53,622 nucleotides of DNA from the NCBI GenBank assembly GCA_938020525.1, contig CALIHW010000044.1, positions 1 through 53,622 of the forward strand, given 5' to 3'. The notes under the pieces are model-generated. The model was not told the origin of the DNA. It saw only the letters and a list, made by a program, of their open reading frames with translations, and did not search any database. Below are positions 1 to 8,217 of this stretch, in pieces. Position numbers and translations under genes: made by a program. Position 1 is the first letter of the stretch. Each line of letters opens with the position of its first letter. The stretch is from an uncultured Granulosicoccaceae bacterium (GTDB lineage Bacteria; Pseudomonadota; Gammaproteobacteria; Granulosicoccales; Granulosicoccaceae).

Positions 1-665
1 GTCCCGGGTGGCCCGATCAACAGCATGTTGTGGCCGCCACTTGCAGCAATTTCAAGTGCACGGCGCGCCTGATACTGACCACGTACATCTGCAAGATCAG
101 GCATTGATCCGAGGCATTGGTCTGTTACCGATGGCGTTGGCTCAAGCTGCCGCAACCCGGACGGCGAGACGAGTTGATTGCATAAATCCAACAGTGTGTT
201 TGCAGCATAAACCTCACAGTGCTCCGCCAGACTAGCCTCGGCACTGTTCTCCGCGCTGACTACCAGTGCCCGGTCGCTATTTTGCGTTGCAAGTGCGGTA
301 GGCAATGCACCATCAACACCACGCAGTTCACCTCCCAAAGCCAGTTCACCAATAAACTCAAAACGCTGCAGCAGTCCACTATCAAGTTGACCGGATGCGG
401 CGAGTAACCCGAGTGCAATGGGTAAATCAAATCGACCGCCAGACTTCGGCAGATCAGCAGGAGCCAGATTAACGGTGATTCGACTGGGTGGAAATTCAAA
501 TCCGGAGTTGAGCAAAGCTGCCCGAACCCGGTCTTTGCTTTCACGCACAGCCGTCTCCGGCATACCGACTATAGACAACGAAGGTAATCCGCCGGATAGG
601 TGAATTTCAACGGAAACAGGGACTGCTTTTACACCAACTAGCGCGCGACTCTTTACTACAGACAA
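1..665 (-). CDS. comM: YifB/ComM family Mg-chelatase-like AAA+ ATPase (5' part, runs off the window)
   Basis: This is the N-terminal 221 codons of ComM, a hexameric helicase that supports branch migration during natural transformation. The translated minus strand has the family N-terminus (SRALVGVKAVPVSVEIH, then LSGGLPSLSIVGMPETAV), the substrate-domain stretch ITVNLAPADLPKSGGRFDLP, and reaches the Walker A loop (LLIGPPGT) at the window edge. No ATG fits. The best start is TTG at 665 (protein MSVVKSRALVG), which matches the MSxxxxxSRALVG beginning of homologues; GTG at 671 is the alternative. ubiK lies just upstream in the same direction, as in many gammaproteobacteria. The frame is open throughout. 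Confidence 0.9.
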   Translation of the reverse strand, partial: MSVVKSRALVGVKAVPVSVEIHLSGGLPSLSIVGMPETAVRESKDRVRAALLNSGFEFPPSRITVNLAPADLPKSGGRFDLPIALGLLAASGQLDSGLLQRFEFIGELALGGELRGVDGALPTALATQNSDRALVVSAENSAEASLAEHCEVYAANTLLDLCNQLVSPSGLRQLEPTPSVTDQCLGSMPDLADVRGQYQARRALEIAASGGHNMLLIGPPG

Positions 666-755
666 ATTCACAACTATTACAACCGTTACTTCGAAAGGAT
701 TACTTCTGTTTACAACAACCGGTTTTTACACCTTTGGTTTTTGACTTCACACTGA

Positions 756-1043
756 TTAGCGACTCGTCTTGTGTGGCTGACTCTCTTGCTGACTTTCTGG
801 CAGCTCCTCAAGCCGCTTCTCCAGCCGCTTCTCCAGCCGGTCCAATTTTTCGCGTGTTCTTTCCAATAACGCCACTTGAATATCAAATTCCTCACGTGTG
901 ACCAGATCCATCTTAGCCAACGCAGACTGAACTGTAGCACGGGCATTCTTGTCAAAATCCGCCTTTAGACCAGCAGCACCCGGCGGCAGGGCCTGGCCCA
1001 GCTTTTCTACCAACTCATCCAGCAACATACCGCTCTTTCTCAT
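756..1043 (-). CDS. ubiK: UbiK/YqiC family ubiquinone biosynthesis accessory factor (BMFP)
   Basis: A 95-residue protein of the membrane-fusogenic BMFP/YqiC family. UbiK helps organise the soluble ubiquinone-biosynthesis complex. Residues 1-50 form an amphipathic helix with the characteristic FDKNARATVQSALAKMDLVT segment; residues 52-82 are a charged coiled coil. The coiled coil contains RLEKRLEKRLEEL, written by an exact 12-bp tandem duplication at 811-834, so the helix length may vary between strains. ATG start at 1043. It lies upstream of comM on the same strand, with about 90 bp between them. Confidence 0.9.
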   Translation of the reverse strand: MRKSGMLLDELVEKLGQALPPGAAGLKADFDKNARATVQSALAKMDLVTREEFDIQVALLERTREKLDRLEKRLEKRLEELPESQQESQPHKTSR

Positions 1044-1342
1044 GACATTAGTCTCTTAACACTGTAGCGATAGATTGTATCGTTTTGATTAGAGCTTACC
1101 CAGTACAAACCACCAGTCTGGTGACGGACGTTTCAGTAAAACCGCATTATTAAACTGTGACCGAATCGTCTTTTGCAGGTTTTACTCCCCAATTCAATGA
1201 CTTCCACGCTGATTACATAAAGGTTAAAACAAAATTCTATCCTCAAAATTCCTTCAAAAACGCTACAATTGGCCTTCTGGGATGCCGGATGGCAACTTGC
1301 ATGGACCACAGACAGGCAACGCTGAATAATCGACACAAGATC

Positions 1343-1369
1343 TTGTCTGGCAGTACTGACGTATATAAT
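1343..1369 (+). promoter_or_regulatory. Probable sigma-70 promoter for the 1387 gene
   Basis: TTGTCT at 1343-1348 and TATAAT at 1364-1369, separated by 15 bp (slightly short). A start site near 1376 would leave only about 10 nt of leader before the ATG at 1387, with no Shine-Dalgarno visible. The rest of the 1044-1386 spacer shows no gene I can support. Confidence 0.45.
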
Positions 1370-1386
1370 AAGAAAAACAATAAAAA

Positions 1387-1767
1387 ATGATCAGATCAGG
1401 TACATCAAAAGACGCTAACCGACGAAAAGGCCGTGCACTGCAACCAGGCGTATTGATTCTTGCAGAAATTGCATTCGCAACACTTTTGCTCTATCTCGCT
1501 AATCAGCCCCTGCATATGGCAGATTTTGATATCGCAACTGCTGCAATTGATAGCGATATTGCCAGCCCAACGATTACTAGCCGTGAAATTGCCAACCCTG
1601 AGATTGCCAACCGTGAAATTGCTAACCGAGAGATCGCCAGGATGGAACCGACCCAGCAATTAGCCACGGTTCAGAACAGTGAAGCAGCGACCGATTTCAC
1701 AACAGCTGCCAGTGTTGCGTCCATATCAGCCAATATCAACGCCACAATCACACCAATCAGAAACTAG
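1387..1767 (+). CDS. Hypothetical small membrane-anchored protein with EIAN repeats
   Basis: I do not recognise a family. The 126-residue product has a basic N-terminus, one probable membrane segment at about residues 23-43 (LILAEIAFATLLLYLA), and then a Thr/Ala/Ile-rich tail. Residues 66-85 are four pentapeptides of the type REIAN, encoded by four 15-bp direct repeats at 1582-1641. A good -10 box sits 18 bp upstream of the ATG, which supports expression. Coding status is uncertain: there is no ribosome-binding site, the tail has low complexity, and overlapping frames are open too. Confidence 0.4.
   Translation: MIRSGTSKDANRRKGRALQPGVLILAEIAFATLLLYLANQPLHMADFDIATAAIDSDIASPTITSREIANPEIANREIANREIARMEPTQQLATVQNSEAATDFTTAASVASISANINATITPIRN
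1582..1641 (+). repeat. Four 15-bp direct repeats inside the 1387 ORF
   Basis: Units start at 1582, 1597, 1612 and 1627, with consensus CGTGARATTGCCAAC. Units 1-3 differ at one to three positions; unit 4 is more diverged. The unit length keeps the reading frame and gives REIAN-type pentapeptides. Confidence 0.85.
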
Positions 1768-2323
1768 GTCGTCTCAAGCTCGAATAGCTACTGCCGGGAC
1801 ATATCTCAATAAATTGAAATCACAGCCGTATCGTTGTAATGAGCAGGAACTGCTGGCCTAACAATCCGAAAGTTTGCTAGACTACCCGTATTGATTGGCA
1901 CCGAAGGTGCGATCCAAACGGCAAATTTAGCCGAACCGCAGCACAACTGCGACACAGCAGCGCAAAATATATAGCAGACAAATAATTCTGCCAGCGATTG
2001 CTGATACGGGCCACAGATGGGCCAGAGGAAAGCCAAAATCCCAACACCAACACATGTGTAAGGGGCAGGCTAGGAATTTAGCAAAATACGCCACTCAAAA
2101 CACTGAATGAGTTTTCTAATAGATGTTTGTTCGCGTTGAACTGATAACTGATCAACAGCAGCAAGAATGCTGAATAGAATTTCACCAGGCCGCCGGCATG
2201 TCGACTTATCCTCGGCTAGTAAATCTGCTGCGTTTCCCTAGCGGAACTGCCTGGTACCTGACCTGCGCGCATTGCGCAGTCACTGTCCTACTGAAGAAGC
2301 GATAAGCCCAAAGAAGCAGCAAT
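1768..2323. other. 556-bp spacer without a supported gene
   Basis: Short open frames here lack start signals and known protein features. I saw no terminator, RNA gene or insertion sequence end. The last 40 bases are the upstream region of the 2324 gene. Confidence 0.4.
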
Positions 2324-3217
2324 ATGTCAGAGACACCTAATAATAAACCAACAAGCAAGCCTGCTAGCAAACCGGCCAGTAAACCAGCCACTGCCAACAG
2401 GCGTCCACGCAAGCCTCGCCCGGATGATGCTCCATCAGCGAGCAGCCAGACAACTAACCAGGCAAACGGTCAGCAAAACGGCAAGCCCAAGCGCCGGCCA
2501 GCACAGAAGCCACGGCGACCCCAGAACAAGAATCAGCAGGGCCGACCACAACGAAATGCTGACAACTTCGGCAACCAGGCTCAGGGTAACAATCAGCCGA
2601 GCGGCCAGCACAACGGCAATCGCAGAATGCCAAACAGTAACCGGGCGCAGACAAACGGACGAAATGGTCAAAATCGAAATGCCCAGAACCGAGGCGTGCA
2701 GAACCGAAATGGTCATAATCCAAACGGAAACAGTTGGAACTATGGCTCCGATTCATACGGCGGCTTTGATCAATATAGAAGCAGCGATTGGTACAGAGAA
2801 GATCAAGCTCGGTTCGCGTCGCAACAAATCGCCGCAGAGCGCGCTGAAGCAAGAGCTGAATCAGGCCAGACCGACAGCGGAGCTAGAAATCAAAACAAGC
2901 GTAACCCGCGCAATCGCAATAATGGTCGCACCACTCGTAATCCTGCAACAGCCAGCGACAATTCCAGTGCTACTCCCGGTAACACGGAATCCGATGGCGT
3001 GAAGCCGGAACAGGCGCAAAGGCAAGATGCAGATCCAGGCAATGGAGAGGTGCAAAATACAGCTACCGATTCTTCGATAGAAACTAACAACGAAACAGCT
3101 AAACGCGAAACTGGTAAATCCAGACGTGCTCCGTGGCGAACCCAAAAGCACGCTACTGCTCGCAAAGCCGATGCAGCACCCAAATCAGACGATTCAGAGG
3201 GCAGCGCTGCGACCTGA
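2324..3217 (+). CDS. Intrinsically disordered Asn/Arg/Gln-rich protein, possibly nucleic-acid binding
   Basis: I recognise no family. The 297-residue product has almost no hydrophobic residues. Residues 8-25 are three SKPA repeats (12-bp DNA repeats at 2354-2389). Residues 26-70 are Arg/Lys/Pro-rich. Residues 80-135 are dominated by Asn, Gly, Gln and Arg (motifs such as NGRNGQNRNAQNRG). A short aromatic patch with Tyr, Trp and Phe follows at about 137-158 (YGSDSYGGFDQYRSSDWY), then a small Ala/Glu helix, and then a mixed-charge tail. The mix of RG/NG motifs with Tyr resembles RNA-binding or condensate-forming proteins, but that is inference. ATG start. The lack of stops over 894 bp with strong composition bias supports a real gene. 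Confidence 0.65.
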   Translation: MSETPNNKPTSKPASKPASKPATANRRPRKPRPDDAPSASSQTTNQANGQQNGKPKRRPAQKPRRPQNKNQQGRPQRNADNFGNQAQGNNQPSGQHNGNRRMPNSNRAQTNGRNGQNRNAQNRGVQNRNGHNPNGNSWNYGSDSYGGFDQYRSSDWYREDQARFASQQIAAERAEARAESGQTDSGARNQNKRNPRNRNNGRTTRNPATASDNSSATPGNTESDGVKPEQAQRQDADPGNGEVQNTATDSSIETNNETAKRETGKSRRAPWRTQKHATARKADAAPKSDDSEGSAAT

Positions 3218-3293
3218 TCATGTTGGCAACTCCTAATAACCCTGATTGACTGCCCTGTTTTAGCGATCCTGATCAGGTAGCTCTGGCCACAAT

Positions 3294-3329
3294 CAAGTGA
3301 AGACAAACCGGCAAGTGAAGACAAACCGG
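3294..3329 (+). repeat. Exact 18-bp tandem duplication
   Basis: CAAGTGAAGACAAACCGG occurs at 3294-3311 and again at 3312-3329, in the spacer between the convergent 2324 gene and zapE. Confidence 0.95.
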
Positions 3330-3362
3330 GTTAGACAACCTTATAAGGCAACGGCAATTAAA

Positions 3363-4535
3363 CTAAGAGAGATGCGGAGCTGCAAGATATTCCGACGACT
3401 GCATCTCGCTCAAACGACTGATCGTTCGATCGAACTCAAATTCAAGCCGATTCCCGGCATATAACAGCTCTGGTCGAGTTTCGGCAGTTACCACGAGCTT
3501 CACACCACGATCATAAAATTCATCGATCATATTAATGAACCTGCGTGTTGCATCATTGGTGGTATCGTTCAACACCGGTACATTTCCAAGCAACACGGTA
3601 TGGTGCGCACGAGCAAGTTCAATATAGTCATCGGTAGAACGCGTCGTGTCGCACAACTCATCAAACTCGAACCAGGCGATTCCATCTGCAAGCAATCTTG
3701 ATTGAATATCCCGACCGTTGATTTCGATTAATCCAGCCTCTTCAAACTCGCCTGATGCGATCATCGCTTTAAACTGTGCGGCGAGTGTCGCATCCGAATC
3801 ATCATCCAGCGGTGCGCGATAGACCTCTGCGTTTTGCAGTAGCCGCATGCGGTAATCAATATCACCACCCAGGAAGACTACATCCAGATGTTTTTTTATT
3901 GCTTCAATCGCTGGTAAAAATCGGGCGCGTTGCAAGCCATCTTTGTATAAGTCATCAGGCTCTATATTGGAAGTAGTTACAACAGAAACACCGCGCTTGA
4001 AAAGCCCTTGTAGCAAGCCACCCATCAACATCGCATCAGTAATATCGTTAACATGCATTTCATCAAGCACAAGAACAATACAATCACTTGCAATAGATTC
4101 TGCCACTATCTCCAATGGTGATTCTGCATGCTTAATACTTGATAGCTGATCATGAACTGCCTGCATAAACCGGTGGAAATGCACTCGCTTTTTTCTCTTT
4201 GTTGGTAAGCCTGTATAAAACATATCGCAAAGCAGCGTTTTACCTCGCCCCACTCCACCCCAGAGATACAGCCCTGTCACCGGTGCTACCGTCGGTGTGG
4301 CTTTCGGCTTACCAAACAAACCACTAAAGAAACCGCCTTTGCTTGTTATTGGTTCAGGTGTGTTTTCTGATGCAAGCAATCGATTGTAGAGATCCTGCAA
4401 TCTACCCACTACTTCGTGTTGCAACGGATCCGATTGAAGCCGCCCTGATTCAATGGCTAGCCGATAAGCTGCAATCGGAGGTACTTGACTCGTGGACGGT
4501 GGTTTATCTGTAGATACTGTTTTTTTGGAGTTCAT
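3363..4535 (-). CDS. zapE: Cell division protein ZapE (AFG1-like ATPase)
   Basis: About 390 residues of the AFG1/YhcM AAA-type ATPase family; ZapE acts on FtsZ at the division site in E. coli. Walker A GGVGRGKTLLCDMF lies near residue 95, followed by family segments FHRFMQAVH, the Walker B VLVLDEMHVNDITDAM near 155, and VVTTSNIEPDDLY. The C-terminal part has the usual RRFINMIDEFYDRGVKLVV. An open frame continues to TTG at 4553, but ATG at 4535 (MNSKKT) is preferred. The N-terminal 20 residues are Ser/Thr/Pro-rich. It is convergent with the 2324 gene. Confidence 0.92.
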   Translation of the reverse strand: MNSKKTVSTDKPPSTSQVPPIAAYRLAIESGRLQSDPLQHEVVGRLQDLYNRLLASENTPEPITSKGGFFSGLFGKPKATPTVAPVTGLYLWGGVGRGKTLLCDMFYTGLPTKRKKRVHFHRFMQAVHDQLSSIKHAESPLEIVAESIASDCIVLVLDEMHVNDITDAMLMGGLLQGLFKRGVSVVTTSNIEPDDLYKDGLQRARFLPAIEAIKKHLDVVFLGGDIDYRMRLLQNAEVYRAPLDDDSDATLAAQFKAMIASGEFEEAGLIEINGRDIQSRLLADGIAWFEFDELCDTTRSTDDYIELARAHHTVLLGNVPVLNDTTNDATRRFINMIDEFYDRGVKLVVTAETRPELLYAGNRLEFEFDRTISRLSEMQSSEYLAAPHLS

Positions 4536-4582
4536 TAATAATGATGTTGGCAAGTAATAGTTAAAACAACAAGCGCGGTATT

Positions 4583-5287
4583 CTAATCAAGCCACGGTGG
4601 TAAATATTTCCACGCTTGTGATAGCTGCGTATCGTGCATGGGTGTATCCGGATCCAGTTGATTTAACAGATGCCAGAATTTCTCAGAATGGTTCATATGC
4701 ACCGAGTGTGACAACTCGTGCAATATGACATGTCGCAACAGCTGCTCGGGTAAAAACAATAATTTATAATTGAGGCTTAACGTACCTCGGGATGAATAGC
4801 TACCCCATCGCGTTTTCTGGCCTCGCACAACGAGTTTCTTGTAATTCAATCCTGACTCTTCGGACAACTCTTCCGCGAGGCCTGCATAATGCTGCTTTGC
4901 ATAGTCCTTCAGCCAACTGACAAAAAGACTTACAAGACTCTCATCATCCGCCTCGGCAGGTTGCGATATTTCGATCCTGCTCCCCTCTTGCTCCAGATTG
5001 ATCCGGTTTCCGCTAACTTCACGATACATAAGTTCAAATTCAGTACCTGCCGCTTGCAGATAAAGCTGCTTTGGCGGCCAGTTTTCATCAAAACGCCCGG
5101 GCATAGATTCGATTCGCCTGAGCTGATCGTCGATCCAATCCTGTCGGGATGTCAGAATCTTTGGTACCAGCTGATGATCAAATCCCTCTGGTACAACAAC
5201 CTCGAGCCCGCACCGGCGACTGACTTTTAGCGTCACATTACGGGCCCGCTGCGATTCACGTACATTGTAATCAATATTGGCGATCAA
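4583..5287 (-). CDS. YgjP-type (DUF45, COG1451) zinc metallopeptidase
   Basis: A predicted cytoplasmic SprT/M48-like metalloprotease of unknown substrate. The C-terminal half holds LFLPEQLLRHVILHELSHSV with the HExxH zinc site (HELSH), preceded by KKLVVRGQKTRWGSYSSRGT, both diagnostic for DUF45; a later His near HSEKFW is the likely third ligand. The frame stays open upstream to 5443, but that N-terminus is not family-like. TTG at 5287 (MIANIDYNVRESQR) gives 234 residues, the usual length, with an AAGG sequence about 10 nt upstream. The start is therefore inferred. It is divergent from the antiporter gene. Confidence 0.85.
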   Translation of the reverse strand: MIANIDYNVRESQRARNVTLKVSRRCGLEVVVPEGFDHQLVPKILTSRQDWIDDQLRRIESMPGRFDENWPPKQLYLQAAGTEFELMYREVSGNRINLEQEGSRIEISQPAEADDESLVSLFVSWLKDYAKQHYAGLAEELSEESGLNYKKLVVRGQKTRWGSYSSRGTLSLNYKLLFLPEQLLRHVILHELSHSVHMNHSEKFWHLLNQLDPDTPMHDTQLSQAWKYLPPWLD

Positions 5288-5494
5288 AATTATTGGACCT
5301 TTCTGGCCATCTCTGACCAATTCTGTAACCCCGAAGCTAAATGAACAGTCATTTCCTCCCGGTATAAAGAATCCGGTTCTATAATCAACCAGACCTGTAA
5401 TAAGATAGTGCAGATTTTTCTTGCTTGCTCCAGACCGCACCAACTGGAATCGCAGCCTTTACCAGCATAATAAAAACCCACTGGATATAACCCC

Positions 5495-6763
5495 ATGGAT
5501 TTACTCGGTACCGCTAGTCTATTGATGACAGTCACTGCACTGTTTTCTTACATCAACTATCGGTTTATTCGTCTGCCGACCACAATTGGCATTATGGTCG
5601 TTTCCCTGGTCTTTTCGCTTTTAATGGTGTTGTTATCAAAAGCCGGGGTGTCCTTCGGAGTCGAGTATACGAAAAAGTTACTCTCCGGAGTCGATTTTGT
5701 CGCAACGTTAATGGAAGGCATGCTCAGCTTTCTGCTGTTTGCGGGCGCTCTTCACATTAATCTGAACGAATTGAAAGACAAAGCCTGGTTAGTCGGCATA
5801 CTCGCATCAGTCGGTGTGATTACCAGCACCTTCCTGGTTGGCATTGCATCTTATTTTCTGCTCGGGCTATTCGGCTTGGAGATGCCATTTATCTACTGCC
5901 TGTTGTTTGGCTCGCTGATCGCACCAACGGACCCGGTAGCAGTACTGGCTATCTTAAAAACAGCTAATGCAAGCAAATCTCTGGAAACCAAAATTGCCGG
6001 CGAATCACTGTTTAACGATGGCATCGCCGTGGTTGTTTTTCTCGTCGTGCTCGGCATTGCTGTTGGCGATTCACACGCAGCTACGCCACTGGGTGCCGCG
6101 AAATTATTTGTTCAGGAAACAATCGGTGGTGGAATATTCGGCTTTATCATCGGCTACTTCGTTTACCGCCTCGTTAAGTCAATTGACAACTACCACGTCG
6201 AAGTACTGTTAACTCTGGCACTGGTGATGGGTGGCTATGCAGCAGCGCGCGCTATGCACATATCAGGTCCGATCGCGATTGTAGTCGCGGGTCTTCTTAT
6301 TGGTAATCAAGGTCGGAGCTTTGCAATGACAGATACCACGCGCGAAAATCTGGATACTTTCTGGGAGCTAATTGACGAAATTCTCAACGCCGTTCTGTTT
6401 ATGTTGATCGGTCTGGAAGTGATTGTCCTGAGCATAACCGGCGACTACATCATTGCAGGTGTCATTATGTTCTTCGTTGTACTCGCTGCAAGATTTACAG
6501 CCGTGGGCATACCGGTTTCCCTTATGAAGCTGCGCCAAAGCTTCCATCCTCACGTAATTACCATTCTCACCTGGGGCGGCATCAGGGGAGGCATATCAGT
6601 CGCGTTGGCTCTATCACTACCCAAAGGACAAGAACGCGACATCATCGTCGCCATTACCTATGTGATCGTCATCATGTCTGTCACCCTGCAGGGCTTGTCG
6701 ATCAAGTCACTGGTTCAATATGCAGCAGGCAAGTTTCCGGAGCCCAAAAACCCGATTGCCTAG
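5495..6763 (+). CDS. CPA1-family Na+/H+ antiporter (NhaP-like)
   Basis: A 422-residue, about 12-helix inner-membrane cation:proton antiporter. The core motif LIAPTDPVAVLAILK (residues about 141-155) and ESLFNDGIAVVVFLVVLGI (about 167-185) carry the paired acidic residues typical of CPA1 exchangers. WGGIRGGISVALALSLP near residue 355 is another family signature. No regulatory RCK or cyclic-nucleotide domain follows. The stop codon TAG (6761-6763) lies inside the CTAG that starts a repeat element. Confidence 0.9.
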   Translation: MDLLGTASLLMTVTALFSYINYRFIRLPTTIGIMVVSLVFSLLMVLLSKAGVSFGVEYTKKLLSGVDFVATLMEGMLSFLLFAGALHINLNELKDKAWLVGILASVGVITSTFLVGIASYFLLGLFGLEMPFIYCLLFGSLIAPTDPVAVLAILKTANASKSLETKIAGESLFNDGIAVVVFLVVLGIAVGDSHAATPLGAAKLFVQETIGGGIFGFIIGYFVYRLVKSIDNYHVEVLLTLALVMGGYAAARAMHISGPIAIVVAGLLIGNQGRSFAMTDTTRENLDTFWELIDEILNAVLFMLIGLEVIVLSITGDYIIAGVIMFFVVLAARFTAVGIPVSLMKLRQSFHPHVITILTWGGIRGGISVALALSLPKGQERDIIVAITYVIVIMSVTLQGLSIKSLVQYAAGKFPEPKNPIA

Positions 6764-6988
6764 CGAGCATTATTTACGAGGCTATCAACAGGATAGAACG
6801 AAAAGCTATTGATAAAGTACCAAAAGCGCCGGCGGGATCATCAGCGAACAAAGCAGTTTAAATATTCGTCACCAGAACAAAATCTGGCGTCTCATCCAAC
6901 CAACCCTCCTTGGCACGTGGCAGGCCAGGGTACAGGCCAGGGTATTGGTGTTTGCGGGCAAAGGGCGGCGACTGCACGAACAGGCTAA
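6760..6988 (+). repeat. CTAG-ended palindromic miniature element, copy C (degenerate)
   Basis: By eye this spacer aligns with the reverse complement of the element at 33169-33415. CTAG at 6760-6763 starts a 22-bp end matching the other copy at 17 positions. A 24-bp hairpin core at 6868-6891 corresponds to 33283-33306, and GGCACGTGGCAGGCC at 6912-6926 is identical to the reverse complement of 33247-33261. CTAG-to-core distance is 108 bp here and 109 bp there. The right end is decayed and only roughly placed, near CAGGCTA at 6981-6987. A 12-bp exact tandem duplication lies inside at 6921-6944. Nothing else was seen in 6989-7175. Confidence 0.75.
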
Positions 6989-7175
6989 AGCAAACACACT
7001 GAATTCACACCACGGCCGAGAACCTCGCTATAATTCAAAGGATTCCGTTCATACCAGCTTGTTCGGGCCGAATCATAGGTATTGGGGCTTAAATTTCACG
7101 ATGTGTACCACGTTGAAATCCGCAGCCACAATCTGATATCCCTACAGAATCACACAAGAGCGCAAGTTCACTACG

Positions 7176-8132
7176 ATGTCGAATACACAAAACATTTGTC
7201 TGATCGGTGGCAGTGGTTTTCTCGGTACCGAACTCGCGGACCAGCTGTCGCGCCTCAGTGCAAAGAAGATCACAGTACTGACTCGAGACCTCAGAAAAAT
7301 GCGCTCGCTGCGCGTGGTACCAACAGTCAACGTTGAACAGGTTGACCCCTACGACGCCGATGCACTGGCGGATGCGTTTGAAAATCAGGATATCGTAATC
7401 AATCTGGTTGGTATTCTAAACACCAGTGTTGGCCGCGGAGGCACGTTCGAGCAGGCACACGTGCAACTTGCAGAGAACATTGTTACTGCGGCGTCAAGGA
7501 AAAACACCCGCGTTATTCAGATCAGCTCCCTGCACGCAGATGCAGAAAACGGCCCCAGTGAGTACCTGCGTACCAAAGGCCGCGCCGCAGACTTATTGAA
7601 TCACTCTGGATTACCGGTAACAACTTTCTGCCCTTCGGTAATGTTTGGCAACAGCGATGGATTGTACACACGCTTCGCTAATCTACTGCAGGCCATGCCG
7701 TTTATGCCGCTTGCTTGTGCTGAAGCACGCTTTGCACCTGTTTACGTGGGAGATGTTGCCAACGTTATTGTGGATGCAATTGATAACCCCGATACAATAG
7801 GCCAGTCATACAACCTGTGCGGCCCTGAAGAATTTACTCTGCAGGAAATTGTTCAATACACTTCTGAAGTTCTAGGAATAAAAAGAAAGATTATTCCGCT
7901 ACCAAATAGCATTGCAAAAATACAGGCTTTCATGATGGAGCTAATCCCTGGCAAGCCTTTCAGTCGTGACAACTACAATTCAATGAAAGTAGACAGTGTG
8001 TGCGAAAACAGTGATTCTCATCAGCCAACTCCTGTCTGTAAAATTGTTCCAACTTACCTTGGCAAAATGAATCGTCAGAGCCGCTTGCAGCACTATCGTG
8101 AACTAGCCAGACGTGACGTGCCAAACAAATAG
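7176..8132 (+). CDS. NDUFA9-like NAD(P)-binding protein (atypical SDR)
   Basis: A 318-residue atypical short-chain dehydrogenase of the complex-I NDUFA9 subunit family. Proteobacterial members usually stand alone and their role is unclear; quinone or respiratory-chain support is assumed by homology. The N-terminal Rossmann loop reads CLIGGSGFLGTELADQL (residues 8-24), with VINLVGILN at about 73-81 and the family segment TFCPSVMFGNSDG. The canonical YxxxK is replaced by YLRTKG, as often seen in atypical SDRs. ATG start. The stop codon is the beginning of a four-unit 13-bp tandem array. Confidence 0.85.
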   Translation: MSNTQNICLIGGSGFLGTELADQLSRLSAKKITVLTRDLRKMRSLRVVPTVNVEQVDPYDADALADAFENQDIVINLVGILNTSVGRGGTFEQAHVQLAENIVTAASRKNTRVIQISSLHADAENGPSEYLRTKGRAADLLNHSGLPVTTFCPSVMFGNSDGLYTRFANLLQAMPFMPLACAEARFAPVYVGDVANVIVDAIDNPDTIGQSYNLCGPEEFTLQEIVQYTSEVLGIKRKIIPLPNSIAKIQAFMMELIPGKPFSRDNYNSMKVDSVCENSDSHQPTPVCKIVPTYLGKMNRQSRLQHYRELARRDVPNK

Positions 8133-8183
8133 CCTGAATAAATAGCCAAGACGAAAAGCCAGAACGAATAGCCAGAACGAATA
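8132..8183 (+). repeat. Four 13-bp tandem units starting at a stop codon
   Basis: Units start at 8132, 8145, 8158 and 8171; units 3 and 4 are identical (GCCAGAACGAATA), and 1 and 2 are diverged. The array begins with the G of the upstream gene's TAG stop. The last unit plus flank forms a short hairpin GCCAGA-N8-TCTGGC (8171-8190) between convergent genes; without a T-tract it is only a weak terminator candidate. Confidence 0.85.
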
Positions 8184-8217
8184 ATCTGGCGCACACCGAT
8201 GTAATACCAGACTATTG

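Noticed and set aside
1157-1390. Open frame of 77 codons upstream of the 1387 gene
   Set aside because: No ribosome-binding site, no recognisable protein feature, and it contains the promoter of the next gene.
2424-3002. 192-codon overlapping frame in the disordered-protein gene
   Set aside because: Overlapping frames stay open because of the skewed composition; the in-frame gene has the better start and a consistent disordered-protein pattern.
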